This document shows, piece by piece, positions 1-11,768 of a stretch of 64,000 bases of DNA (positions are counted from its first letter, which is position 1; the number at the start of each line of letters is the position of its first letter). The DNA comes from Dioscorea cayenensis subsp. rotundata. Taxonomy: Eukaryota; Streptophyta; Magnoliopsida; Dioscoreales; Dioscoreaceae. Location of the stretch: assembly GCF_009730915.1 (NCBI RefSeq), contig NC_052489.1, forward strand, positions 30,063,916 to 30,127,915, given 5' to 3'. The notes beneath the pieces are model-generated. The model was not told the DNA's origin and ran no database searches. It saw nothing but the letters and a program-made list of their open reading frames with translations. The position numbers and the translations under genes are program-made.

Positions 1-3000
1 TTGGTTTCGACCATTCCATCTGTAATGAAACCCTTCTATTATAAGAATATAAGAAACATGAAACACTTTCTTCACCTAATTTGTTCCAGTAAGAGCATCC
101 AAAAATATAACTCACATGTTTTAAGTCAAGTACATGCAGATCATTGAAGCATGTAGTATGAGATCCACCACCAAAAATCAAAAGGTATTGATCAGCATAG
201 CAAGCAGCGACATGGTCTGACCTCGGGGAAGGAGGCATGCCTCTAAAAAATAGAGAATCACAATAAAATTTTATAAGATAAAAACCGGCTTTGAGAATGT
301 AAAACGATGCAGAATTTCTGTAACTTCTAACAAATTATCAAATCTATTACTTATCCTCAAATATAAATTAAGACAATTTTGGTTGGTGGAAATCATAATC
401 CGCATTTTTGGGGGAAAGAGGAGCAGGGCGAACCCACTAAAAACCCAGGGACGTGCACAAGCCTCGGTGGAATAAATGGGGATGGGGCCGCGCTCACGTG
501 GGCGTTGGAACCACCCATACACAACCACTATTCACAACTCCCAGAAATGTGCCCTCAGCCGAGAATCGAACTCTCACCACTCGGTGAGAGCTCTATCGGC
601 GACCCGTATACCAATAGACCCAAAGGTCGTTGGCAATTATCCGCAAATATTTTGTAAGACTTGACTTCAAGACTGTGGAAGCAAACCAACAAGACAGAAC
701 CTTTGCAATTCAGAAGAACAAAATATCAAAGGCTGTCAAGAATAGTGTTAGTCACTCATAATTACTAAGGAAATCAATTTCAGACTCTCAATCAAACTAG
801 AAATTTTCAAAGAGAGGAAAGGTAGAAAAGAAAGGAGAAAGAGTTTTGATTCAAGGGTGGTCCCTTTCGTTAAAAGAGACTTTGGCCCAACAAACCCAAT
901 TAAACCAACGGTACCAACCCAGGCGAACCCACCCTCTCATTTACCATACATATGGAATGGAATTCTTTTCATGATTCATGAAATAGTCTCTAATTATTTA
1001 GATTTCAGACGAGTGGAAATACAGACTTGATGAACAAATCTCTTTGAGGAAATCAATAACAAAAAATTATTATACAAATGTTTTGTGAATGATTGTCTGT
1101 CTATACAATTGAGAAATGACCTTATGAGGTTCAAAGATTAATTAGACATAAAAAAGAAAATGTGAAACGTCAAATAGACTCAAGTAGAATAAGCAAACTA
1201 TGCTGATGTGCCCCTTACATAGCATCAAATTCATCCCAAGTCATGGTTTCCAAATCAAGAATGTGCAGATCATTTAAGAGATTTCTCTTTGCATCTCGAC
1301 CACCAAACATGACTAAAGTCTTCCCAACAAGAGTCACTGACTGACCACCACGTGATATCTACAAGTCAATACAGAAGTTTATAAACCAATGTTGCTCTGG
1401 AAGAGATGAATGAACAAGGGTTTAATAGTAGTTATCTAAAACTAATATTTTTATGCTATCCTAAATTAAAAGATAAATAAATATTTTATAGTTAACATCA
1501 GCATTTTTTACCACCAAAAAGTTGATTGCCATAACTAGCATAGGAGACACACAAGGGAGAGAACACTAATATATATATATATATAAGTTGCATAATATGT
1601 ACAGTGTATAAATTGAAGAGCTTAAGACATGAGGCCTGCAACTCCTTCGCTAGTAGAGAAAGAATATGTCGGGCCCAGCTGTCAGACACAACGCAGTATG
1701 TTACTGGTTACATAGGAATGTAAAAAACATGACTGAAGAGAAGAGATGCCACACTTTAAAGAATACAAAAACGGAGAGCAAAGATTGACAGATGTATGAT
1801 TATCTCAAGTATAGAAGATAAAAAAAGGATGTACCGGTGGTTTCCCGTATGTCTTCAAATTTGACCACATACAAGTTTGGGGATCAAATGCCCTCACTAC
1901 ATACCAAGTGAAACACAGATTACAGAGTGAATAAGGTAAAGACTAAATATGAAAATACAGATACACACAAACCTGTCACCATCTCAAAAGGATCTTTTGT
2001 ATACCCAGCAATAGATAATATTTTATTTTCCCAAGAAATCTGCAAACAAATGACTCAATCAAAACTGGTATTTATATGTGTAGAATCAGTTTGTGTCTTG
2101 TAATTCTGGCTTTGTATGGAGTCCTTTACATTACCAAGGAATGACCAGCACATGGAACGAACAGAGCAGCAGCTTCTGGGGATTCTGCCACTGCATTAGC
2201 TTCTACTTTTGACCATGCCAAACTTTTCAAATCCAACACCTTCAGCAAAAAGAACAATACATTATTATTATGATTTGGATTATATTATGACTATCAACAT
2301 CGCTAATTACAGATTATCAACAAAACAACACACATAAACAAAAGAAAGTTACATAATCATCATCCAGAAACCAGAGTTTAAGAGCTTGCAGCTTTTGAGA
2401 CATGCTGCTTAAATGGTAATCCTTAGCAACTAACCACCAGAGACCACCAACTTATCCAGAAGCAATATCTATGTTCTGTCTGCTGCATACCTGAATATCT
2501 CTAAGGTAACGACCATTGTGGTTTCCACCAAAAATGTACATTTTGTCATCCAGGAGAGCTGCTCCATGCTACATTGGAAAAATTTTACTCATGCTTAGTA
2601 GCTTACCACGAATGAATTTAACCACCAAATTTTGTTAGATGACAAGATGCACCACCTCATATCGCGGCCTGGGTCGACTTCCAGAAATAGTAGGTGCCAC
2701 CCACTGATCATATACATCAACTGAACCAAGCCCACCCTCTATTATGATGTTTTTATCCTGAGTCTCGACCATATTTCCATTTTCAAGGGTAACAGTCTTG
2801 GGCTCTAAAAAAGAATTGCCATTTGGTACCACTGAAAAAGAGGTTGCCCCTGATTGTGGTTTCTGCAAAACAAAATTAGAGTGATTACCAGAAATGTAAG
2901 TTTTAATCCAAATCAGACACATATATAATGACTTAAACTATTCTTATTTGCATTTTGGATTTTTACTTGGAAAGGTATTGTCATCTCAGTTTTTATCCAG

Positions 3001-3589
3001 TGCATCTTAAATGTGCTGAAGATGAGAAATGACTTTTGCGGGAAAATGGATCCCCGAAACCTGGAACTCCAGCAACATCATTTACCACTATTTTGAAAAA
3101 AACTGACATTCATAACATGTGTTTGTTTTTCACTTTTCAAAATAGTAACTACAAATGAACTTTGGCACATTGCATTCAAGATAAATATAATACAAGAAGT
3201 GAAGAAGAATGTCCAACTAGGAGGTGCATGCTACCAATGCAAAGTCAGTGTGATTACAGGTTAATTCAAATTATCAAGACATTACATAAAATGCGGTAAT
3301 CTAAAGTTTCCATTTTCTCATGCAAATATTTGGGCTTCCATCATTTTACATTTTGCGAGTAGCTTGCATAAAAGCAAGATCAAATTGTTTCTTTTGATTG
3401 CCATGTACAGATTCAAGAAAGGCAAGTAGATATCAAGACCTATGTGTACACTTACATGTATTTCAGCGTCTACAACAGGCTCGATCATGGAGTCAGGTAC
3501 CCGGGAATACCAAGAAGGATCTTCCTCCTATTTTAAATTCTATAGAAAATCAGTCATTGACATTGAATTATTACATGACCAGAATAATA

Positions 3590-3648
<59 letters not shown>

Positions 3649-4641
3649 AATGATGATGAATACTATCACCTCCAAAATTTTCACAAAAAGACGCATTGCT
3701 TCTGTTGAAGCCATGTTTCCGAGTTCATTCCAACTGCAAGTGAAACAATTAAATTCCAAGTTTCAAATAAGGTCTTCATGCCCAAATTCATTTACGGTTT
3801 GATCAATATCACTTTGAAAAAACATCAAGTCTTAGTCTTGATTAAACCAACAGCTAAAATATTTCTACATGTATCTTGATTCAAAGACACTCATTTTACT
3901 AGTTTTCACAAATCTGAATAAAACATGAGAACTATATTTGACTATTCCAAGTATGGATAAGAGTCTTAAGGCATATACATGCCATACATTTGTACAAGCA
4001 GAACATTTTTTTTGTTTTTATTACCATCAATATATTACACTCATCTATGGACGGCTATAACAAAAGAAAACGACAATTATAGCTCAATCAATTCAAAACT
4101 AAGATATAGTAATCATCATTTTGTTAGTAATCAGTCATGGACAAGACTAAAACCAACCTGGTCCATTTGCTGTGCTCCACGGGATTCCACACTCTCGGCT
4201 TCGGAACATTACAAGGCCCTACCATCGCCTGCGTCCCAAAAGAAAAACAATTACAACCTAAACCTAAAGCAACAAATCCCTTCTCGCCATTTCACCAAAT
4301 CCATCAATTCTAATGTTCCAATCAAAATCCTCTCGCGATCTCTCAAACCCTAGCACAGCATCCGCTCTAAAACAAAGTTCAAAAAACAAGAATCCAACTC
4401 GCGCGAACCAAAGAAACACCTCAACTTCAACAAAGCGGATCAAAAGGCAAACCATTAGAGATTGAGATCTGAATACCTGCTGATAAAGCCCATAGAGGAG
4501 AAGTGCAACATCGTCCTGAAACCGGGAGACTAGAGCTACGGAGGAAGAGGAGGAAGAGCTCAGCAAGCCACCGAAACCAGCGTAAGCCGCAGCAGCGTAG
4601 AACCTCTCAGGGCGTGCGAGGCCGGAGCTCGGCCTCGCCAT
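1..4641 (-). CDS. ACBP4: Class IV acyl-CoA-binding protein with kelch repeats (partial, 3' end off the left edge)
   Basis: This is a cytosolic acyl-CoA carrier that binds long-chain acyl-CoA esters and joins an N-terminal ACB domain to a kelch propeller. Twelve exons can be placed on the minus strand: 4477-4641, 4158-4228, 3670-3733, 3456-3527, 2656-2862, 2491-2568, 2135-2239, 1973-2039, 1835-1896, 1219-1358, 116-242 and 1-19. The start at 4641 gives MARPSSGLARPERFYAAAAY, the usual start of plant class IV ACBPs, followed by a run of seven serines. The ACB domain spans about residues 45-115 and includes MASTEAMRLFVKILE. Kelch blades follow, for example YIFGGNHNGRYL, LVMFGGRDAKRNLLNDLHIL and LIFGGGSHTTCFNDLHVLDL. 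The last exon seen begins MEWSKP, matching the next blade. The remaining blades and the coiled coil would lie outside the window. Every junction keeps phase and no break is visible. Confidence 0.93.
376..635 (-). mobile_element. tRNA-derived SINE in an ACBP4 intron
   Basis: Read on the minus strand, the element starts CCAACGACCTTTGGGTC. It has an A-box-like segment (TATTGGTATACGGG) and a B-box-like segment (GAGTTCGATTCTCG) about 40 bases later, the internal Pol III promoter layout of tRNA-derived SINEs. Imperfect flanking repeats of about 24 bases (near 352-375 and 638-661, sharing TTATCC, CAAATAT and TAAGAC) look like an old target-site duplication. It lies in the 976-bp intron between exons 116-242 and 1219-1358. 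The head resembles the element at 8938-9076, so the two probably belong to one family. No long A tail remains, which suggests age. Confidence 0.6.
3588..3660. repeat. GAT/ATC trinucleotide microsatellite in a short ACBP4 intron
   Basis: About 23 GAT units, with one AAT interruption near the right end, fill half of the 142-bp intron between exons 3456-3527 and 3670-3733. On the gene's strand the (ATC)n tract begins about ten bases after the splice donor GTGATAG. The long poly-Met, poly-Asp and poly-Ile reading frames here are repeat artefacts. Confidence 0.95.
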
Positions 4642-5877
4642 TGCCGGCGATCAAGAGCTCCAATCGAGATCGTTGGCGACGAGATCCCGAGCAAGGCCCG
4701 AGTCTGGTTAATGTTACCAAACTCTAGTGAACCGAAGCGTGAACAATACAATACACTGATACACTGCACACGTGTGTTTGGTTGGTGATAGTACACCCAC
4801 CGCCTCCAATGAATTAATTATATTAATATTAAATAGTAATTTATATTTTTAATTTTTTTAATTAATTAAAATTTTATTAAATAGCATGTAAAATTTTATT
4901 AAATAGCAATGCCATCTTTTACTTCAATTACAGTGCTTCTAACTTATATTTAGTTATAGGTTGTTTTATATTCTAATTTATTATTTAAATTTCAACACAG
5001 TAAAAAAAATTAGAGAATGCCTGATTATGTAGACTGCATCGTTTAAGAGTTGCTCGAGTTGTGCAAAAATCCAAAAAGAAAACATGTAAATAGTTTTAAT
5101 TATGATCAGAATAAGATGAAGCACACTTTGCTGAAATTTTTTTTTGTTTTCTTCAAGCTAAATGTTTTAAAAAATGGTTTTCAAAAGGATATTCCACAAC
5201 GTTAGCTGCGGAGCTTTATTTTCATCATGTGTTAATACAGCAGATGCTACATGGTGTATATTAAGCTCTTGATTATATTATTTTTATATTTTTCACCTCT
5301 CATTAACTCTTTCACATGGGCTTATTTTTCAATGAATAAGCTTGTTTGGATTAGCTTTGAAAAACTCAGAATTGTTTTTTTTATAAGTTAAGCACTTCTG
5401 GGTTAAAAAAAAAAAATTATTTGTATAGGTTTTTCTGCAAAAGAAAAAACTGTGAAAAAAAGCTGAAAAACAGTTTTTTTTTCAGAAGCTAGTCATAACC
5501 AGCTTATGTCATGGAAACACAGCATACAAGCACAGTATAAGTAGATTAGAAACAACATAAACTCTCACCAGACTTGTTTTCCAAACTTGATTTATAATGC
5601 CTGTAGTTCTAATTTTGTTTAATTATTCTATTTTCTTCTATTGATTTTTGGAATTAATTGTCCAAGTTTTGTTAATCTTTCCATCTGGTAACACCCATCT
5701 CCTCAACCACAAATACTCAACTGTTTTTCACTGCTTTTAATACATTCTAAAACCCAAAGTCTTCAATCCTTATAATTGGCTTGAACTTGATCACTAATTA
5801 ATTCAACATATAGAGAGAAAACCTCCTCTGATGAAGTGAAAAACACTTCATTAATGTTCTTAATTATACTCACAAAC
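4642..5877. other. Intergenic: ACBP4 promoter side and IDD 3' flank
   Basis: The right side of the ACBP4 start holds its leader and promoter. A palindromic G-box CACGTG lies at 4769-4774, about 130 bases upstream of the ATG. From 4800 to 5760 the DNA is AT-rich with no credible gene. Around 5337-5510 there is a GTTTGGATTAGCTTT-like start and a TTCAGAAGCTAGT-like end with long A and T runs, resembling a decayed MITE. I could not define its ends. The IDD 3' UTR should occupy the last few hundred bases. Confidence 0.5.
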
Positions 5878-7545
5878 TCAAACATCCCACATTGGTTTCC
5901 CAATTGCAGCATGTCCATGTGCCATTGGCTGATGAAAAGCATGCAAGCTTTGCAGCATCTGTTGGCTAATTGTCTCAAACTCCTTTTCATGGAGACCTAC
6001 CAAAGCCCTCTGCCCATCAATACCCAAGAAATCTACAGCAGTTGTATTACCATCACCATTAATATTCTTCAACGTTGCATGGCCTCCTTCATCAATGCCC
6101 ACCATTTGAGTCTGTTGCAATTGCCCAAATGATCTCATGTTGGGGATAAAACTTTGCTGCATCATGGTAGAGTTTATACTACAACTGGAAGTGACTCCCA
6201 TTTGGGTTGCCTTCTGGAGGAGCACAGTTGCTGACATGTGCGCTGATGAGCCTCCAGGACTATCATGAGAGAGTTGGAGGGAAGCCGGCGACGATGGGAT
6301 GCTACGAATTAGGCCGAAGACAGGGCCGGAGTTGCTTGAGAACATGCCAACATCAGCCATTCTCATTGACTTGATAGGCATTGGGATGAAGTCTTGAGCA
6401 AAAGAAGACTTGATCATGCTAGTGTTGTTACCAGAGACTGGCATGATTAACTGGGGGTTTTCGCCTTTAAAGTTTCTTGTTTTTGAGTCCCTTAAGCCTT
6501 CGTCGACTCTGATATTGTCCTCTTCAAGTGCATCACAGAAGGCTCTATGCGAGACGAAGCTGTCCCTCCTGTAAAAGATTATCAGAAACATATATCACAC
6601 TCCAATTAAGGTATTGCTTGTTCGATATTATAAATTTTAGTTTTTGAATTCTAAAACTATGTATTTTTGTTCACCTAGAGAAGATGGTGCCACAATCACA
6701 TTTGTACTCCCTAGTGCCGCAAGTCTTGGAGTGAGCCTTCAAATCAGATTGCACTGCATACTTTTTCGAGCATTTCTCACATTCCCATTTCTTTTCGCCG
6801 TGTTTTCTGAAGAAGTGCTTCTTGATGCCAGTGAGATCTCCCAGTGCTCTGCTTGGATCATGGTGAACACATGTGACTTCTGGGCATATGTATACTCTTT
6901 TCCGTGTCTCAATGTTTGTTCTCTGCTTGAGCTTCCATGGCAGGTTATGACCTCGGCGATGGAGCTGGAGGTTCTGGTCCCTTTGAAAGCCTTTGTTACA
7001 TATCTCGCAAATGAAGCGGTTCCTCGTCATTAAGGTTTTTGGAGATAAAGCGATTACCTCTGCTGTTGGGTCTGCATGCACTTTGCTTTTAGGAATCATT
7101 TTATTTATGCTTTTGATCAATAAATAAAATCTAGTCAAGTACACAAAATATCTGCAAGAGAACTGAGTTCTTGAGTACTCAAGATTGAGGAGTAATAATT
7201 TTAATTAATTATAAACATGCTTGTCTTGTCCTTAATCTTCTTCAACCTCTTTGATTATTGTCTAATTAACCAATCATTCAACTTTCAAGTACTCCAATGT
7301 TTTCCATCATTGTTTTTCATCTAAGATGATAAGATAGATTGCAAACTCTTACCTGGAGTGCCAGGGTGATTTCTTCTCTTCTTGACAGGAAGAGTTGAGG
7401 CCTGTTGCTTACTGTTCTTGACCTCTGTGGGAACTGAGGGTTCATATGATTGATTTTGTGGCTGTCTTTGGCCTTGCTGCTTTACTCCATCCTCTCTTGT
7501 ACTCCCTGAAGAGAAGCTCTCTCCACCTGTAGATAGGCTTGACAT
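5878..7545 (-). CDS. INDETERMINATE-DOMAIN (IDD) C2H2 zinc-finger transcription factor
   Basis: This is a plant-specific nuclear DNA-binding protein of the IDD/BIRD family. Three exons (7353-7545, 6675-7071, 5878-6568) give 426 residues. A nuclear-localisation-like KKRRNHPGTP precedes the ID domain at about residues 65-200. C2H2 finger 1 is CEIC...HRRGH. Finger 2 lies in YICPEVTCVHHDPSRALGDL, and two further fingers include KYAVQSDLKAHSKTCGTREY. The C-terminal exon carries both family signatures: MSATVLLQKATQMG and VDFLGIDG (family consensus TRDFLG). Those motifs are known from several IDD proteins that bind DELLA/SCR-type partners. Small departures from the usual sequence are HFFRKHGEKKW (usually HFCRKHGEKKW) and SDLKAH (usually SDWKAH). 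The first exon is short and lies in the divergent N-terminus. I cannot assign the exact paralogue. Confidence 0.95.
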
Positions 7546-8920
7546 AGTTTTTGCAGCTAATTATTAACCTCTTTGAAGCTATATATGTTCAGAAAAATGG
7601 GAGGAGTATGGTGATGCTAGCTGCAGATAAAGTTTTAAGAGAGATAAGAGGAGAGGTTTGATTCATTTTTTCATTATAAATTACTTTTGTTCTTTGTTTT
7701 TATTGATTGATGTTTTATAATTGTATTTTATTAATCTTTGATTTGAGTTTTGGGATGAGCTTGACTGAATACGTTGCTTGTTTTATTGATTCCTAGTGTT
7801 ACCTGCAGTGTCTCCGATGCAGTGCAATTACCATAAATAAGATTCTATTGCATGATTATTAACTTAATTACCTTCTGATATTCTTAGTTTTTTATGCTGA
7901 TTAATCTTCTTAGCTTCTTTTGATTCAAGTGCACTGTTAAAATAAAACTATGCATGGATTTTGCTTTCCGATTTCTTTCATTCAATCCCTTTTAAGGATA
8001 TCTGCCATGAAAACGCCAATGAATTCATATTTATGTACATGATTTTGATGTAGTTTATCGGTAACTCGGCCTTTAATTATTGTTTAATTTGGTACCGGCA
8101 TCTGTCATTTGATTTTAAAATGTAGCATATGTGATAAATTAATGGAACATATGATAAGAATTAAACATTAAAAAAAAAATCCTTGATTGATACTTGATAG
8201 TGTTTTTTTCTCTTTTGAAAGGACAAATTTATAATTAATTAAAAGATATATAAAAAGTTAATGTTTCTCGCACTCTGACTTAGTTATTTATTGAGGTTCG
8301 CACAGAAATACCATACTCTCACAGAATTAATATATATTTTTACATGGGTTTTGAACTCATGTTACGTTTTTTTTTTCTCTTTAAAATTGGGTTATTATCG
8401 GTTGTTAACCATGCAAATTGGGTGGCTTCAGGTTGCTTAATTGATGGTGAAAATAAGTTGTCGCTCAGTATTATTTTAAAAAGAATCAAATCAAGGCTGC
8501 TTGTTGTTGGCAATCATTTATGTACTTCTTTAAAAAAACCTCCAATCCAATCATTGTTATAGAGTAGTTTCACTTATTTAATTTGATAATATCCTTACCT
8601 TGTTACCTAATGAACAAGATGAAATGTCAAAAATGCCACTGATCTACCAACCACCAGCCTATGATAGCCGGCAAGTTGTTCTTTCTCCATTTGTGCTGCC
8701 TTTGGCCGTAAGTGAAAAAATATCCCTTTTGATATATATATATATAGATATTAATATATATCACTGAATGAGCAAACTAATCTTTTTGTTCAGAAATGTA
8801 GATAAAGAAATAAAGTTTTATATATGAGGTAAAGCACAATAATCTCTTCCTCCAATGTTTTTTTATTAAAATAAATATATAAAGACAGTACATATTTAGC
8901 GATATGTATTTGATGCCTAA
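7546..8920. other. Intergenic: IDD leader/promoter and AT-rich DNA
   Basis: Immediately right of the IDD start lies its probable leader and promoter (7546 to about 7700). The rest is AT-rich with short A/T runs and a (TA)n tract near 8736. A 72-codon open frame at 8344-8562 has no recognisable domain, neighbours or codon bias, and I do not call it a gene. Nothing else is recognisable. Confidence 0.5.
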
Positions 8921-8937
8921 CTTAATTGGACAGTTTT

Positions 8938-9076
8938 TGAGAAAGGAGCAATGGGAGCCCATGGATAAACACGTGAGGGAGCGTAGCTGCCACTGAGCAA
9001 GTGATGCCCACGCTCGACACTCGAGATGAACACCCTACGCAAGGGACCCGATATCAATAGACCAAATGGTCGTTGG
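8938..9076 (-). mobile_element. Short tRNA-derived SINE with target-site duplication
   Basis: On the minus strand the element begins CCAACGACCATTTGGTCTAT, nearly the same head as the SINE at 376-635. It ends in an A-rich TTTCTCA stretch. It is flanked by a 17-bp direct repeat (8921-8937 CTTAATTGGACAGTTTT, 9077-9093 CTTAACTAGACAGTTTT, two mismatches), which marks the insertion. At 139 bp it is shorter than its relative, so the internal region has diverged or been deleted. Confidence 0.7.
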
Positions 9077-9322
9077 CTTAACTAGACAGTTTTAGTTTGA
9101 GTTATACCCTTTGGCATCTAGATAATTAAAATGTTTTTTCTAATATTTTTTATATTCTTTATTTATAATCCAATATCTTAATCATTATTAGTAGGTAAAA
9201 TTAGATTATAATATATAGTTATGGTTTATTCTTTTTTTAAAAAAAAATAATGAACTTGTTATTGTGTACAAACCCATGTTTATTTTTTTTTTCTAATTAA
9301 ATAAAAATTTGAAAAACATTAT

Positions 9323-9432
9323 TTTTTTTTTGATAAAAATGGATAAATCACAAATTTATTGAAAATAAAACATTGCGAAAAAGTACAATAGAAGTACAAA
9401 AACTCTCACCAGAGATGAGGCATAAGTACTAC
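9323..9432 (-). mobile_element. Strongly truncated LINE 3' end with target-site duplication
   Basis: Read on the minus strand, the piece ends in ATTTATCCATTTTTATC followed by poly(A). This is the same kind of 3' terminus as the larger LINE at 26706-28224 (GGTTTATCCACCTTTATA then poly(A)). A direct repeat of about 19 bp containing TTTGAAAAACATTAT flanks it at 9304-9322 and 9433-9452. It carries only about 110 bp of 3' UTR, typical of severe 5' truncation during target-primed reverse transcription. Confidence 0.7.
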
Positions 9433-9789
9433 AAAATTTTGAAAAACATTATGAATATCATAATTCAAATCCGATATAACACATATTATTAGTCAGAAGT
9501 ACTGCATAGTATGTCCTAACTCAATCTTTATCTAGTCGATTAATTTGAGTTAGTGTTATGTTTAGAAAAAGGATTGACGTGGAAGGCTTGGTGAGCTCAT
9601 TACATCATAAAGATATTGATTTATTATATAATTTAAACTCTTATTATCAGCACAAATAAAGCTTATCTTACTCAAAGAATGAAAACCTTACTGAATGTAA
9701 ACAGTCTTTTAGATGTATACATCAAAGCAAAACAAAAACAAAAGATAAGATGATTTATATCTTCAACTGAATTTATCTTATATATTTAT

Positions 9790-9950
9790 TTTTTTTAAAG
9801 GGTGATAAGCACATGTCTCTATGACATATAAATGTGTACGATATCACCATGAGTTAATTCCTACAACGAAGATTCAAACTCTCACTGTTTTGCACATCTG
9901 TCTCATGTGTTTAGTGTACCAATTCAATTTAAAACAATTTACATTTATTT
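9790..9950 (-). mobile_element. SINE-like element, partly included in a tandem duplication
   Basis: On the minus strand the order is TTGAATTGGTACACTAAAC (A-box-like), then GAGAGTTTGAATCTTCG (a good B-box match), then a body ending CTTATCACCCTTTAAAAAAAATA with an A-rich tail. This is the layout of a tRNA-derived SINE. Its head sequence differs from the two SINEs at 376-635 and 8938-9076, so it may be another family. Most of the element, but not its tail, lies inside the 158-bp tandem repeat. Confidence 0.5.
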
Positions 9951-10128
9951 AATCATTTCCTAATCCTTTGATGTCTCTATGACATATAAATGTGTACGAT
10001 ATCACCATGAGTTAATTCCTACAATGAAGATTCAAACTCTCACTGTTTTGCACATCTGTCTCATGTGTTTAGTGTACCAATTCAATTTAAAACAATTTAC
10101 ATTTATTTAATCATTTCCTAATCCTTTG
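9813..10128. repeat. 158-bp tandem duplication, two nearly identical copies
   Basis: Copy 1 is 9813-9970 and copy 2 is 9971-10128. I see one substitution between them (CTACAACGAAG against CTACAATGAAG). The junction has no spacer. The near identity means the duplication is far younger than the surrounding decayed repeats. The unit contains most of a SINE body plus its 5' flank. Confidence 0.95.
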
Positions 10129-11768
10129 AAAGTGACAAACAGTGTATTTCTTTGATCATCTCAACCAAGAATAGGTGAAACTTAGAAATGTTAAATAATT
10201 ATAATAATAAGCAAAGCCTTTTAAAATGTGATCAAGGTCCCAACTTAATAATAAACAATTAAGACAAGCACTTGTTGACACTTTGTAATATGTTGATTAA
10301 GGTTTAATTATTTGTTTATGTTTTCTTCTTTTTAAATTGCATGCTATGGTGAAAGTGAATTGATGGGAGAAAGGGACATTGCCACAAGACCATAGTGTTT
10401 GTCATCTTGATTTTGAGTCTCATGGTATGTGCCTTTATTTGATATGAATTACTTGATTTGTGCATTTGATTATTGTGGAAAATACTTGTCATGATTGGTT
10501 GGCTGAATTTTTTTTGTTGGTGGTTGCATTATTCCTATTTTAATAAAACTCGGTTCAATTTTTTTAAAAAAAGTATCAAATATATTTCATACATTGCTAA
10601 AACATTTAACTCCTCATTACCAGTAATGCTGGGCAAATGATCCATTTCCTGAGATTGTTGCTTAAATGTTATCAGCATTTATATTTGTTTGGTGTTTGTT
10701 TTCTCCTTTGTTTTATGTTTACCGATAAATTATGTGGGTTTATCTCATTGATGTTATTGTGCCTATGTTATATATATATTGATAAATAGATGACAAACGT
10801 CATTCATTTGAGAGAAGTTAAGAACATATATGTGAATCTACATAGAAGACTATGGGTTCTCGGATCTCACTTTTTTTTTTCAAAAAGTTTTTAACAAGTA
10901 TCTATATATCTATATATATATATATACAAGTTAAATATATCTTTTTAATAATATGGATCACATAAACTTTTAAAAAAAAATCTTTTAATAGGATATACAA
11001 GAAAATATGTATTTATTAGTATTAAAAATGATATAATTATATATCATTTAGAAAATTCATAAAAAAATAGTTACGAAAAAAAATTATTTTATTATTTTAG
11101 TATTGTATAATAAAAAATTTATTCATGTTTTTATAGTGTAAATTTATACTATATGTATATATGGATCTCACTATATAAAATTTCTAGATTTATAACTGAG
11201 TTTAACAAATATTTATGTTCTCACTTTATGTGGATTTTTGAGTTTGATCTTAAATCATTTTCGAAATGAATATATATATATATATATATATGAACCACTA
11301 TATTTTTATTTAAAAAAGTAGTGGCTTATTTGCTTATTTATTTGTAATAGAAAACACGCATATGGCTAGACAGATGTTATATACGCTTAATTAGACTAAT
11401 AAAATACATGGCCTGGTAATTTTATAAATTAAATTTTGATTAATTATTAATATTGATGAATTACATATTTAAAATTAAAGCATATTTGGCCTGGTGTCAG
11501 AAAACTTTTTATATGAAATTGATTATATTTATTTTATTAAATTAATATAATAAAATAATTTTTTTTTTAGATTAAAGCGTGTTTGGCTGAATAAGGAAAA
11601 AACTTTATATATAATCAATTGAAGTTATTTAATCAAGACTAATTGAAATAATTATTTAAGACTAAAATTTGTTTGGTTGATGGAGCATATTTAATATTAT
11701 TTATTTAAAATAATATATATGCTTATCATGTCTTGAGTTTGACATTGCCTTCAAACATCCATTTTTAA
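10129..11768. other. Gene-free AT-rich intergenic DNA
   Basis: No open frame, RNA gene or clear element was found. The stretch holds (TA)n microsatellites (near 10912-10926 and 11272-11290), long A/T runs, and at 11480-11760 repeated phrases of the form GTTTGGCTGA/GTTTGGTTGA with AT-rich spacers that look like decayed MITE fragments. Confidence 0.5.

Noticed and set aside
3398-3802. Open frames with poly-Met, poly-Asp and poly-Ile runs
   Set aside because: They are readings of the GAT microsatellite in an ACBP4 intron, not genes.
8344-8562. Possible small gene of 72 codons
   Set aside because: No motif, no splice or promoter context, and AT-driven composition.
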